Source of the DNA: Phycicoccus sp. Root101
GTDB taxonomy: Bacteria; Actinomycetota; Actinomycetes; Actinomycetales; Dermatophilaceae
NCBI RefSeq assembly: GCF_001426245.1
Contig: NZ_LMCM01000006.1
Location: forward strand, 470,865 to 534,864
DNA length: 64,000 nucleotides
Reading direction: 5' to 3'
Under the pieces are notes generated by a model. That model was not told where the DNA came from. It saw nothing but the letters and a program-made list of their open reading frames with translations, and searched no databases. Each line of letters starts with the position of its first letter. Within the stretch, counting starts at the first letter, position 1. A program made the translations under genes and the position numbers. Shown here one piece after another: positions 1 to 7,088 of this stretch.

Positions 1-911
1 TCGCCGGCGCGGTGGCCGAGGCCGACCGGCGCCGTGACCGGTCCGACCGCGACCTCAGGACCACCGTCGCGCACTTCCGGGCCACCGTCGGCCCCGTCTG
101 CACCGCCTGGGACCTCACCGCCCGCGCGTGGTTCGACGGCGGAGCGGGGGCTCCGACGCTCGACGTGGTGCGCGTGGACGGCACCGGGGCGGTGCTCAAG
201 ATCGCGGACCCCGGCGCCCTCGACCGGGCTGCGACGGTCATGCTCGCCGCCGAGGGGCGTGGCTACGCCGAGGTCCTGGCCTGGGACGAGGCGGCCGGCG
301 CCCTGCTGACCGAGCGGCTCGGCGCCGACCTCTGGACCGAGCACCGCACGGTGTCCGCGCAGGTCGAGGTGGTCGCGCCCCTGCTCCTCGAGGCGTGGCA
401 GGTGCCGGCCGGGTCAGGGAAACGGTTCGAGGGCAAGGCTGCCGGTCTCGTGGCCATCCTCGACGACCTCGGACCCAGGTACGGCGGCGGACACGAGGGT
501 GCCCTCGCCCTGGCCTCGGCCCACGCGCACGAGCTCGCGACGACAGAGCGACCGGAGGTGGTCTGCCACGGCGACCCGCACGGCGGGAACGTCCTGCGGC
601 GAGGGACCGGCTGGGCCCTGATCGACCCGGACGGCTTCGTCGGGGAACGCGCCTACGACCTCGGGGTGGCGCTGCGCGACGCCTGCCACGAGCTGCGCGA
701 CCTGGAGGAGGCCGAGCCCGGCTCGGGCACCGACCTGTTGCGACAGGGGTGCGAGCACGCCGCAGAGCTGGCCGGGGTGGAGGCGGAGCGTGTCTGGCGC
801 TGGGCCTACGTCGAGCGGGTGACGACCGGGCTGTACCTCGCGTGGCACGGGTACCCGGAGGAGGCCCGGACGTTCCTCGACACCGCGAGCACGATCGCGG
901 CCGGGGGCTGA
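1..911 (+). CDS. Aminoglycoside/hydroxyurea phosphotransferase family protein (streptomycin 6-kinase-like), 5' end probably off-window
   Basis: This is a kinase-fold protein resembling the APH(6)/streptomycin 6-kinase family, which transfers phosphate from ATP to aminoglycoside-type substrates; the substrate here is unknown. Counting from the GTG at 12, the catalytic loop HGDPHGGNVL is at about 186-195 with the presumed base Asp188, and the metal-binding IDPDG is at 204-208. An N-terminal lobe segment GAVLKIADPG is visible. The frame is open to the window edge, no ribosome site precedes the GTG at 12, and the N-terminus looks some 20 residues short for the family, so the true start is probably upstream. 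Family assignment is good; resistance activity is not implied. Confidence 0.75.
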   Translation, partial: AGAVAEADRRRDRSDRDLRTTVAHFRATVGPVCTAWDLTARAWFDGGAGAPTLDVVRVDGTGAVLKIADPGALDRAATVMLAAEGRGYAEVLAWDEAAGALLTERLGADLWTEHRTVSAQVEVVAPLLLEAWQVPAGSGKRFEGKAAGLVAILDDLGPRYGGGHEGALALASAHAHELATTERPEVVCHGDPHGGNVLRRGTGWALIDPDGFVGERAYDLGVALRDACHELRDLEEAEPGSGTDLLRQGCEHAAELAGVEAERVWRWAYVERVTTGLYLAWHGYPEEARTFLDTASTIAAGG

Positions 912-913
912 GG

Positions 914-1249
914 TCAGCCCTCGTGGTCGTGGGCGTACTCCACGTCGTACGCCGGTCCGAGCTCGAGCTGCAGGTCGCGCGACAGCCGGCGCCCGGAGCT
1001 GACCCAGTCCGAGTAGGAGTCCTGCTGCGGCGCGGTGCGGGTGCGGTCGTGCAGCTCCTCCCAGCGACGCGCCCAGGCGAGCAGGTCCGCGGTCAACCGC
1101 GGCGAGAGCGGGAGGGTCTCGAGGTCGACCATGCCCTGCTTGGTCCAGACCGGGTCCGCGTTCCAGTCGGCCATGACGGTGAGCTCCATCCGGCAGACCA
1201 TGTCAGGGTCGCAGGGTCGCCACCTGCCGTTATGCGTGCCCTTTGCCAT
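914..1249 (-). CDS. Small hypothetical protein
   Basis: This 111-residue reading frame lies two bases from the end of the kinase gene and runs toward it. I do not recognise a named family. It is acidic, soluble-looking and rich in Trp/Arg/Asp (for example LLAWARRWEELHDRTR in the middle), with no signal peptide or membrane segment. The start is uncertain: the ATG at 1249 has AAGGAG directly abutting it, too close for a normal ribosome site, while internal ATGs at 1201 and 1189 have none. Codon composition is like the neighbours, which is the main reason to believe it is coding. Confidence 0.6.
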   Translation of the reverse strand: MAKGTHNGRWRPCDPDMVCRMELTVMADWNADPVWTKQGMVDLETLPLSPRLTADLLAWARRWEELHDRTRTAPQQDSYSDWVSSGRRLSRDLQLELGPAYDVEYAHDHEG

Positions 1250-1310
1250 CTCCTTGACGACTCCGGACCATGTCGAGGACCAGCCGTGGGGCGAGGGGTG
1301 GGGTCGGCGC

Positions 1311-1907
1311 TCAGGCGCCGGAGGACCGCCCGGGGGCGCGCCCGGCGGCGCCCCCTTCCTCCCGCAGCCGTGGCTCCGTCCGGCGCTCGGGGTGGATGCC
1401 CCTTTTGTCCCGGTAGAAGGCTCGGACCTGGTCCATGACCACCACGACGTCCTCGTCCGCCACGATGGTCGGACCGAATCCCGCTGTGCGCGAGGGGCCG
1501 TCGATGAACGCCAGGGCGATCGGCAGCCGCGCCTCGCGGGCGATGCGCCAGAAGCCGGACTTCCAGTACTCGCCCTTCGTTCGGGTCCCCTCGGCGGCCA
1601 GGATCAGCAGGAACGGCTCTCCGCTGCGCGCCTCGCGCACGAGGTCCCGCACCACGGCACCGGGGTTCTCGCGGTCCAGGGAGACCCCGCCGAGCCGGGG
1701 CAGCAACCACCCCAACGGCCCCCTGAACAGGCTGTGCTTGATGAGGACCCGCGGGGTGACCCCGCCGCGCCACATGATCAGCAGCATCATGACGAAGTCC
1801 CAGTTGGACGTGTGGGGGGCCCCGACGAGGATGCCGCTGCGGGGCACCTCGCCGACGGCGGTCCACCGCGAGAGCCGCAGCACCGCCCTGGCCAGTCGGC
1901 TCCTCAT
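1311..1907 (-). CDS. 1-acyl-sn-glycerol-3-phosphate acyltransferase-like protein (PlsC superfamily)
   Basis: It likely transfers a fatty acyl group to a (lyso)phospholipid or related acceptor at the membrane. The catalytic HX4D motif is seen as HTSNWD (His32, Asp37) and the acceptor-phosphate-binding block as EGTR (106-109). At 198 residues it is short, like the soluble-domain-only members. The C-terminus beyond about 175 is low-complexity Gly/Ala/Arg. The start ATG at 1907 has an AAGGGA site that falls inside a strong stem-loop (1913-1945). Acceptor specificity cannot be read from sequence. Confidence 0.8.
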   Translation of the reverse strand: MRSRLARAVLRLSRWTAVGEVPRSGILVGAPHTSNWDFVMMLLIMWRGGVTPRVLIKHSLFRGPLGWLLPRLGGVSLDRENPGAVVRDLVREARSGEPFLLILAAEGTRTKGEYWKSGFWRIAREARLPIALAFIDGPSRTAGFGPTIVADEDVVVVMDQVRAFYRDKRGIHPERRTEPRLREEGGAAGRAPGRSSGA

Positions 1908-1912
1908 GGCAC

Positions 1913-1945
1913 GTCCCTTCGTGGGGCTTGCTGCCCCGAGGGGAC
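1913..1945 (-). promoter_or_regulatory. Stem-loop overlapping the ribosome site of the acyltransferase
   Basis: Read on the minus strand, GTCCC-CTCG-GGGC pairs with GCCCC-ACGA-AGGGAC around a five-base loop, with one mismatch and one bulge. The AAGGGA ribosome site of the acyltransferase is the 3' arm of the stem. It could instead act as a terminator for the DUF1801 gene that ends at 2011; there is no U-run. Confidence 0.5.
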
Positions 1946-2010
1946 CAACCTACGGGGCGCGGGCCGGCGCAGGGCCCGGTGGTCACCGACCGCGCCCACC
2001 GTGCCCGGCG

Positions 2011-2472
2011 TCAGGACACGGCGGCCTTCACCAGCGCGACGACCTTCTTCTCGACCGCGGGGCTCCACCGCAGCAGGGCGAACGAGGCCGCCCACATGTC
2101 ACCGTCGTCGAGGTTCGCAGCGTCCTGGAAGCCCAGGGTCGAGTAGCGGTAGTTGAACTTGCCCGAGTCCTGGAAGAACAGGACGACCTTGCCGTCCGCG
2201 TTCGCGTAGGCGGGCATGCCGTACCAGGTCTTCGGCAGCAGGTCGGGCGCGGTCGTCGTCACGGCGACGTGGACGCGTTCGGCGAGGGCACGGTCGTCGG
2301 GCGCCATCGCCGCGATCTTGTCGAGCAGGTCCTGCAACCCGTCCGCCAGCTTCGCGCCCTTCTTCCCCTCGGCGCGCAGCTCCGCGGCCCGTTCCTTCAT
2401 CGCGGCACGCTCCTGCGCGGTGAACCCGTCCGTGGTGCCGGCGTTCTTGGTGTCGGCGGTCTTGGTGGCCAT
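2011..2472 (-). CDS. DUF1801 / YdhG-like domain protein
   Basis: The C-terminal two thirds match the DUF1801 fold (related to the frataxin-like YdhG proteins): a central PKTWYGMPAYANADGKVVLFF strand block near residues 82-102 and a Trp-rich end (DMWAASFALLRWSP). The first 25 residues are Lys/Thr/Ala-rich and probably disordered. A role in iron or small-molecule binding has been suggested for relatives, but nothing here tests it. The ATG at 2472 follows GAGGGGACGATGAC. It is divergent from the PPOX gene at 2629. Confidence 0.75.
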   Translation of the reverse strand: MATKTADTKNAGTTDGFTAQERAAMKERAAELRAEGKKGAKLADGLQDLLDKIAAMAPDDRALAERVHVAVTTTAPDLLPKTWYGMPAYANADGKVVLFFQDSGKFNYRYSTLGFQDAANLDDGDMWAASFALLRWSPAVEKKVVALVKAAVS

Positions 2473-2615
2473 GTCATCGTCCCCTCGTGGTGTGATCCCG
2501 GTATGGCGCCTTCCGGGCCCCTCGATGGAAGGCTAGGCCGCTCACCCCCGCCCGTGCTTCTCGATTCCTGACCGGATCGGCACGTCAGCACCGACCGGGT
2601 GTCGGGGCCCGCGAG

Positions 2616-2628
2616 TACCGTCGACACC
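2616..2628 (+). promoter_or_regulatory. -10 element TACCGT of a leaderless promoter
   Basis: TACCGT (2616-2621) is followed by seven bases and then the GTG at 2629. This fits the actinobacterial TANNNT consensus with transcription beginning at the start codon and decides the start of the downstream gene. Confidence 0.55.
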
Positions 2629-3129
2629 GTGAAGGAGACGGCACGCGAGGTCGACGATCTGCAGGTCCTGATGGACGCGTCCCACGCGGCCGGCACGAGC
2701 CACCTGCGCGAGATCATCACCGGCGACCGCCGTCTCACCGCCGCGCAGGTGGTGGCCGCCCTGGACGGGATGAAGGTGCTGAGCCTGGCCACCGTCACGG
2801 CCAGGGGTGAACCCCGGGTGAGTGCCGTGGACGGGCACTTCCTGCACGGGTGCTGGACGTTCGGCACCGACGGTCGGGCTGCCAAGGCCCGTCACCTCGA
2901 GGCTCGACCCGCGGTGAGCGCTGCCCACCTCGACGGTGAGCGACTCGGGGTCTTCTGCCACGGACGAGCCGTCCTGCTCTCCCCCGGCGACCCGACCTGG
3001 GACGAGACCATCGCGCACTGGACGGCCCACTACGGCTCGGACCCGACCACGTGGAGCGACGACATCCGGATGTACCGCCTCGAGCCCAGCTGGCTCGTCG
3101 GTTACGGGACGGTCGCCCCGCCCGACTGA
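2629..3129 (+). CDS. Pyridoxamine 5'-phosphate oxidase-fold (PPOX) protein
   Basis: A split-barrel flavin (FMN or F420) binding protein of 166 residues. The typical opening strands LSLATVTARGEPRVSAVDG are followed by WTFGTDGRAAKARHLEARP, where the usual phosphate-binding region lies, and by the closing RMYRLEPSWLVGYG. Such proteins reduce or oxidise small molecules or bind haem; substrate unknown. GTG at 2629 is preferred over the GTG at 2599 because a TACCGT box sits seven bases upstream and no ribosome site is visible. Its end overlaps the convergent DMT gene by 28 bp. Confidence 0.75.
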   Translation: MKETAREVDDLQVLMDASHAAGTSHLREIITGDRRLTAAQVVAALDGMKVLSLATVTARGEPRVSAVDGHFLHGCWTFGTDGRAAKARHLEARPAVSAAHLDGERLGVFCHGRAVLLSPGDPTWDETIAHWTAHYGSDPTTWSDDIRMYRLEPSWLVGYGTVAPPD

Positions 3130-3908
3130 CCGGGGGCGGCTGCCAGCACGACACAGGCACCCAGGGCCAGCAGCAGCGCGAGCACCGCCGGTGCTGCCCA
3201 GCCCGGACGGACCGCGTCGCCGAGGACCCACACGCCGACGACGGCCGGTAGGGCGACCTCGACCACCCAGAGGATCGCGGTCGCCGGACCGACCGAGCCG
3301 TGCTCCAGCGCTCCCGTGTAGCCGATCATGCCGAGGGCCCCGTAGCCGAGCACAGCCCAGGCCAGGGGTTCGTGCAGCAGGCTCGCCCAGTCGCCGGACC
3401 CGTGGGCGGCGCGGGCGCACAGGGCCGCACCCGAGAAGGCGACGCCGCCGAGGACCGCCAGCTCCGTCGAACGGGCACGGCGCCCGGCGAGCACCGTCGC
3501 CACCGCCAACACCCCCAGGGAGACGAGCATGACCGGGCTGAAGGGCCGTGGCGGTCGCACCGCCGACAGCGGTCCGGCACCGGCGGCCAGGACGACGAGG
3601 GCGGCGGTGATGACGGCCGCCGCGACGCCTTCCCGGCGGCGGACCCGGACGCCGAGGACGAGGCGGGCGAGGACGACGGTCACGGCCAGCGAGCCCGCGA
3701 GCAGGGCCTGGACCGCGAACAGCGGCAGCTGGCGCAGGGCCACGAGCGAGCCCATCCACGCGACCGCGTCGAAGGCGAGACCGGCGACGTAGGTCGGTTG
3801 GCGCGCCACGGCGACGCCACTGGCCCGGGAGGCGCCCACGCTCTGCAGGACCGACCCCGCGCCATACCCGAGGGTGCCGACAAGGGCGGCGAGGAGGGCG
3901 AGGATCAC
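3102..3908 (-). CDS. DMT-superfamily (EamA/NIPA-like) membrane transporter
   Basis: A 268-residue, very hydrophobic protein with about nine to ten membrane segments. The N-terminal half contains LLAALVGTLGYGAGSVLQS and the C-terminal half WAVLGYGALGMIGYTGAL, in keeping with the duplicated five-helix design of drug/metabolite transporters. Substrate unknown; metabolite export is the usual guess. The GTG start at 3908 lies six bases after TAGGGT (minus strand, 3915-3920), so the transcript is probably leaderless. It faces the PPOX gene tail to tail. Confidence 0.75.
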   Translation of the reverse strand: MILALLAALVGTLGYGAGSVLQSVGASRASGVAVARQPTYVAGLAFDAVAWMGSLVALRQLPLFAVQALLAGSLAVTVVLARLVLGVRVRRREGVAAAVITAALVVLAAGAGPLSAVRPPRPFSPVMLVSLGVLAVATVLAGRRARSTELAVLGGVAFSGAALCARAAHGSGDWASLLHEPLAWAVLGYGALGMIGYTGALEHGSVGPATAILWVVEVALPAVVGVWVLGDAVRPGWAAPAVLALLLALGACVVLAAAPGQSGGATVP

Positions 3909-3993
3909 AGGTGGACCCTACGTCGGTGGCCACGGGGCGCCGACGTGACGGCAGTCGTCCCCGGCGCCGGGGGCGGTGCTCGCCCCGGCCGCC

Positions 3994-5091
3994 TCAGCCG
4001 CGGTACTGCTCGACGAGTGGACAGCTGAAGGGATCACGGTTTCCCGGGCCGACGGAGTCGAGGTACCTGACGACGATGGCGTACGAGGCCATCAGGGTGG
4101 TCTCGGTGTACGTGACCCCGCGTTCGGCACAGAACTGCTGGACGAGGGGACGGGCGCGGCGCAGGTTGGCCCTCGGCATCGACGGGAACAGGTGGTGCTC
4201 CACCTGGTAGTTGAGCCCGCCCATGAGGAACGTGACGAGCCACCCGCCGCGGATGTTCCGCGACATGAGCACCTGGCGGCGCAGGAAGTCGATCCGGGCG
4301 TCCCGTGGCACGATCGGCATCCCCTTGTGGTTGGGCGCGAAGGCGGCACCGAGCAGGAACCCGAACAACCCCAGCTGGACCGCGAGGAACGCGAGCGCCT
4401 TGACGGGGTCGAGCACGAGCAGCAGGACCACGACGTACCCGGCCAACCGCACGGCGACCAGCCCGAGCTCGAGCCGGCGCCACGGGAGCTCACGACGCTG
4501 CAGCAGCACGCGCACACCGGCCTGGTGGAGGTTGAGTCCCTCGAGCAGCAGGAGGGGGAAGAACCACCAGCCCTGGTGGTCGGCGAACCAGCCGGGGAAC
4601 CCCGTGCGGTCGGCGGCGGCCTCACGGGTGAAGGCGATCGCCCCCGGAGCGATGTCCGGGTCCCGACCCACCTGGTTCGGGGCGCTGTGGTGCCGGTTGT
4701 GCTTGTGGGTCCACCACGCGTAGCTGAGGCCGACCACGCCGCAGGACAGGCAGCGCGCCAACCACTCGTTGCCCTTCCTCGTGCCCAGCACCTGCTGGTG
4801 GGCTGCCTCGTGACCGAGGAATCCGAGCTGGGCAAGGACCAGCGCGAGCCCGGCCGCGGTGCCCAGCTGCCACCACGAGTCGCCCAGGACGACGAGGAGC
4901 GCGCCGGTGCCGGTCAGCGCCGCACCCAGGGACACCAGCAGCACGAGGTAGGGCAACCGTCGGCGCTGCAGCAGGCCGGCCCCGCGGATCCGCTCGGACA
5001 GGAGGGCGTAGTCGCTGGGGGGTCGCGGTCGCCGTGGGGCGACGCGCTGGGTCGCGGACGGTGCGCTGGTTGCCGCTGGTGGCTGTTCCAT
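3994..5091 (-). CDS. Membrane-bound fatty acid desaturase
   Basis: An integral-membrane, di-iron desaturase that introduces a double bond into an acyl chain. The three histidine boxes are present: HEAAH (94-98), HKHNRHH (129-135) and VEHH in YQVEHHLFP near residue 297. Hydrophobic segments at about 47-70 and 75-95 and a pair between boxes 2 and 3 match the family. I start at the ATG at 5091 (GAGGTCCC upstream) instead of the longer frame at 5160, whose extra 23 residues look non-coding. About 365 residues, normal for acyl-lipid/acyl-CoA desaturases. Regiospecificity unknown. Confidence 0.88.
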   Translation of the reverse strand: MEQPPAATSAPSATQRVAPRRPRPPSDYALLSERIRGAGLLQRRRLPYLVLLVSLGAALTGTGALLVVLGDSWWQLGTAAGLALVLAQLGFLGHEAAHQQVLGTRKGNEWLARCLSCGVVGLSYAWWTHKHNRHHSAPNQVGRDPDIAPGAIAFTREAAADRTGFPGWFADHQGWWFFPLLLLEGLNLHQAGVRVLLQRRELPWRRLELGLVAVRLAGYVVVLLLVLDPVKALAFLAVQLGLFGFLLGAAFAPNHKGMPIVPRDARIDFLRRQVLMSRNIRGGWLVTFLMGGLNYQVEHHLFPSMPRANLRRARPLVQQFCAERGVTYTETTLMASYAIVVRYLDSVGPGNRDPFSCPLVEQYRG

Positions 5092-5179
5092 GGGACCTCG
5101 TGTCGGCGTCGTGCCGCCGGGTCCAGGGCAACTCTCGAGCTGGTCCTCCGACTGAAGCACGCACGGCGACGCGCCGCAA

Positions 5180-5219
5180 CCCCGGGGGCGGCCACCTGTG
5201 TCGCGGCCGTGCCCCGGGG
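5180..5219 (-). terminator. GC-rich hairpin downstream of the secreted propeller gene
   Basis: CCCCGGGGGCGGCC pairs with GGCCGTGCCCCGGGG across an 11-base loop. It lies just after the stop at 5258 in the minus direction and before the desaturase start, a good place for a terminator; no U-tract follows. Confidence 0.5.
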
Positions 5220-5257
5220 TGCGGACCGGTCACGCTCAGGCGCGGACCGGACGAGGT

Positions 5258-6208
5258 CTACCGCTTCACGACGACGACCTCGAACTGCGTCGCCGTGGGC
5301 GGGAAACCGGTGTCGAACTTGGCGTTCGCCAGGACGAGCCGGCCGCCGACACGGGCCACCGTGGTGGGTGTCTCGAAGAGAGGACTCGTGATGACCTTGC
5401 GCACCGTGGCCGACGACAGGTCCTTGGCCAGCCGGGCCTCGACGACCAGGTTGTCGTTGTTGCGCACCGACCACAGGGTCCGCCCGTCGAGGAGGATGCC
5501 GTCGACGTTCGGAACGCTCAACCCCGCGACGGCCCGGCTCGCCCCGGTGCGGGGGTCGACGACGTTGACGGCACCTTGGGCGCTGTGGGCGACGAGCAGC
5601 CGCGAACCGTCCTGCGTGGCCTGGATGCCGTTGTTGTTGAACGCGCCGGCGAGCTCTGCGGCGGGCCCGCTCAGGGAGAGGGTCCGGAAGGCGCCGGGCG
5701 TGCCGTGCCTGACGGGGACGAAGTACAGCACCGCCCGCGCGGAGTCGGTGAACCACGCACCCTTCTCCGTGAGTGCGACGTCGTTAATGAAGGTGGGGGC
5801 TGCAGCGAAGGTGTACGACGCCACCGGCATCCCCGTGGAGGTGCTGTAGACGTAGCCCTGGCCCGTCGGGCCTCCGGCGACGAACAGCAGGTGGTCGTCG
5901 CGGTCCACCTTCATGCCGGTGGCGAAACGGCCGGCCGGTGCATCGATGAACTTGGCCGCGGTGCCCTTGCCGACATCTCCGCGGAAGACGTCGCCCGTGA
6001 GCAGGTCCCCAGCGTAGAAGGTCGAGCCGCCACCGCTGGCGACCCCCTCGGTGCCCGTGGCGCCGGGTAGGACGATCGCCCGGTCCACGTGGTGGCGGTG
6101 GTCGGCGTGGTCGTCATGGTCGGCCGTCGCCGGTGGAGCGGCGAGGGCCAGCGTGGCGGCCGCCGCGAACACGGCAGCCAGCAGGGACGTCTTCCTCAGT
6201 GCGGTCAT
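5258..6208 (-). CDS. Secreted SMP-30/NHL-like beta-propeller protein
   Basis: A 316-residue exported protein. The N-terminus (MTALRKTSLLAAVFAAA, then ALA-APPATA) is a Sec signal peptide, followed by a His/Asp-rich stretch DHDDHADHRHHVD that could bind metal. The rest shows repeated propeller strands with motifs such as GNNNGIQA-type loops and LANAKFDTGFP at the end, as in SMP-30/ScoMcrA-like proteins. An enzymatic role (lactonase or other) cannot be assigned. ATG at 6208 follows AGAGAGGC. A longer frame to 6331 is rejected because the added residues precede the signal peptide. Confidence 0.75.
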   Translation of the reverse strand: MTALRKTSLLAAVFAAAATLALAAPPATADHDDHADHRHHVDRAIVLPGATGTEGVASGGGSTFYAGDLLTGDVFRGDVGKGTAAKFIDAPAGRFATGMKVDRDDHLLFVAGGPTGQGYVYSTSTGMPVASYTFAAAPTFINDVALTEKGAWFTDSARAVLYFVPVRHGTPGAFRTLSLSGPAAELAGAFNNNGIQATQDGSRLLVAHSAQGAVNVVDPRTGASRAVAGLSVPNVDGILLDGRTLWSVRNNDNLVVEARLAKDLSSATVRKVITSPLFETPTTVARVGGRLVLANAKFDTGFPPTATQFEVVVVKR

Positions 6209-6323
6209 CGGTGGTGCCTCTCTGGTCGCGCACCGCGACGGGTGCGGTCCTGCATGGTGGTCTGGCCGTCCCGGCCCCGCTCCCGGGTGGCAGGAGGTAG
6301 GACGACGGTCGCGGACCCCGCGT

Positions 6324-7088
6324 TCACCCACCCCCTCGGGTCGCGACGAGGGTGAGCTTGCGGATGCGCCCCTGCTCGAGCCAGTGGGTCCAGAGCCGGT
6401 GGGCCGTCAGTAGGTCGTCGAGGAAGGCGTCGCCGAGATGCGCTCGGATGTCCCCCGCGTGCTCCGAGAACGCGCGGGTCAGGGCTCGGGCGGCAGTGTG
6501 GTGGGCACGGGTGCTGTCGGTCTCCCACGTCACCCTCAGGCCGGCGTCCTCCAGGGAGGACCTCAGCTCGGCGTCCGGCACCGGCCAGACCGTGTCGGAC
6601 GCCGGCATGAGGGACCGTTCCGCCGCCGTGAGGGGCGCCCCGGTCTCGACGGTGCAGGCGAACCGGCCACCGGGGACGAGGGCGCCGGCGACCGCGCCCA
6701 GCAGGGGCGCCTTGTCGGCGAACGCGAGCATCGTCTCCAGGAGCAGGACCACGTCGAACCCGCCCTCGGGCACCGGTGGGACGTCGGCGATGGTGAACCG
6801 GCACCGGGGGCCGGCCCGCCTGCGTGCCACGGCGATCGCGTCCGGGGAACGGTCGACCCCGAGGTAGGTGCAGCCGAGCGCCTCGGCGATGAGCCGGCCG
6901 GGACCCGCGACACCGCAGCACAGGTCCAGGACCGAGGTCCCCGCCCCGATGGCGGCCCTGGTGGCGAGGTCCCGGATCTCGGTCGCCCGCATGAAGCTCT
7001 CCTGCCCGACGTACTCGCCGGGCTCGTAGGCCTCGAGGCGGGCGGCGAGCAGCCCGGCCTCGACCACCTCCCGGCCGATGGTCCTCAC
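6324..7088 (-). CDS. Class I SAM-dependent methyltransferase (cluster gene)
   Basis: A 254-residue methyltransferase. The SAM-binding motif I is VLDLCCGVAGPG (53-64), followed by the acidic end of strand 2 (YLGVDRSPDAIAVARRR) and the motif IV region FDVVLLLETML. The second half carries an Arg/His-rich ARALTRAFSEHAGDIRAHLG block typical of small-molecule methyltransferases. The GTG start at 7088 overlaps the stop of the upstream phosphatidyltransferase-sulfatase gene as GTGA, so the two are translationally coupled and probably act on the same pathway. The Cys-Cys in motif I is a small oddity. Substrate unknown. Confidence 0.85.
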   Translation of the reverse strand: MRTIGREVVEAGLLAARLEAYEPGEYVGQESFMRATEIRDLATRAAIGAGTSVLDLCCGVAGPGRLIAEALGCTYLGVDRSPDAIAVARRRAGPRCRFTIADVPPVPEGGFDVVLLLETMLAFADKAPLLGAVAGALVPGGRFACTVETGAPLTAAERSLMPASDTVWPVPDAELRSSLEDAGLRVTWETDSTRAHHTAARALTRAFSEHAGDIRAHLGDAFLDDLLTAHRLWTHWLEQGRIRKLTLVATRGGG

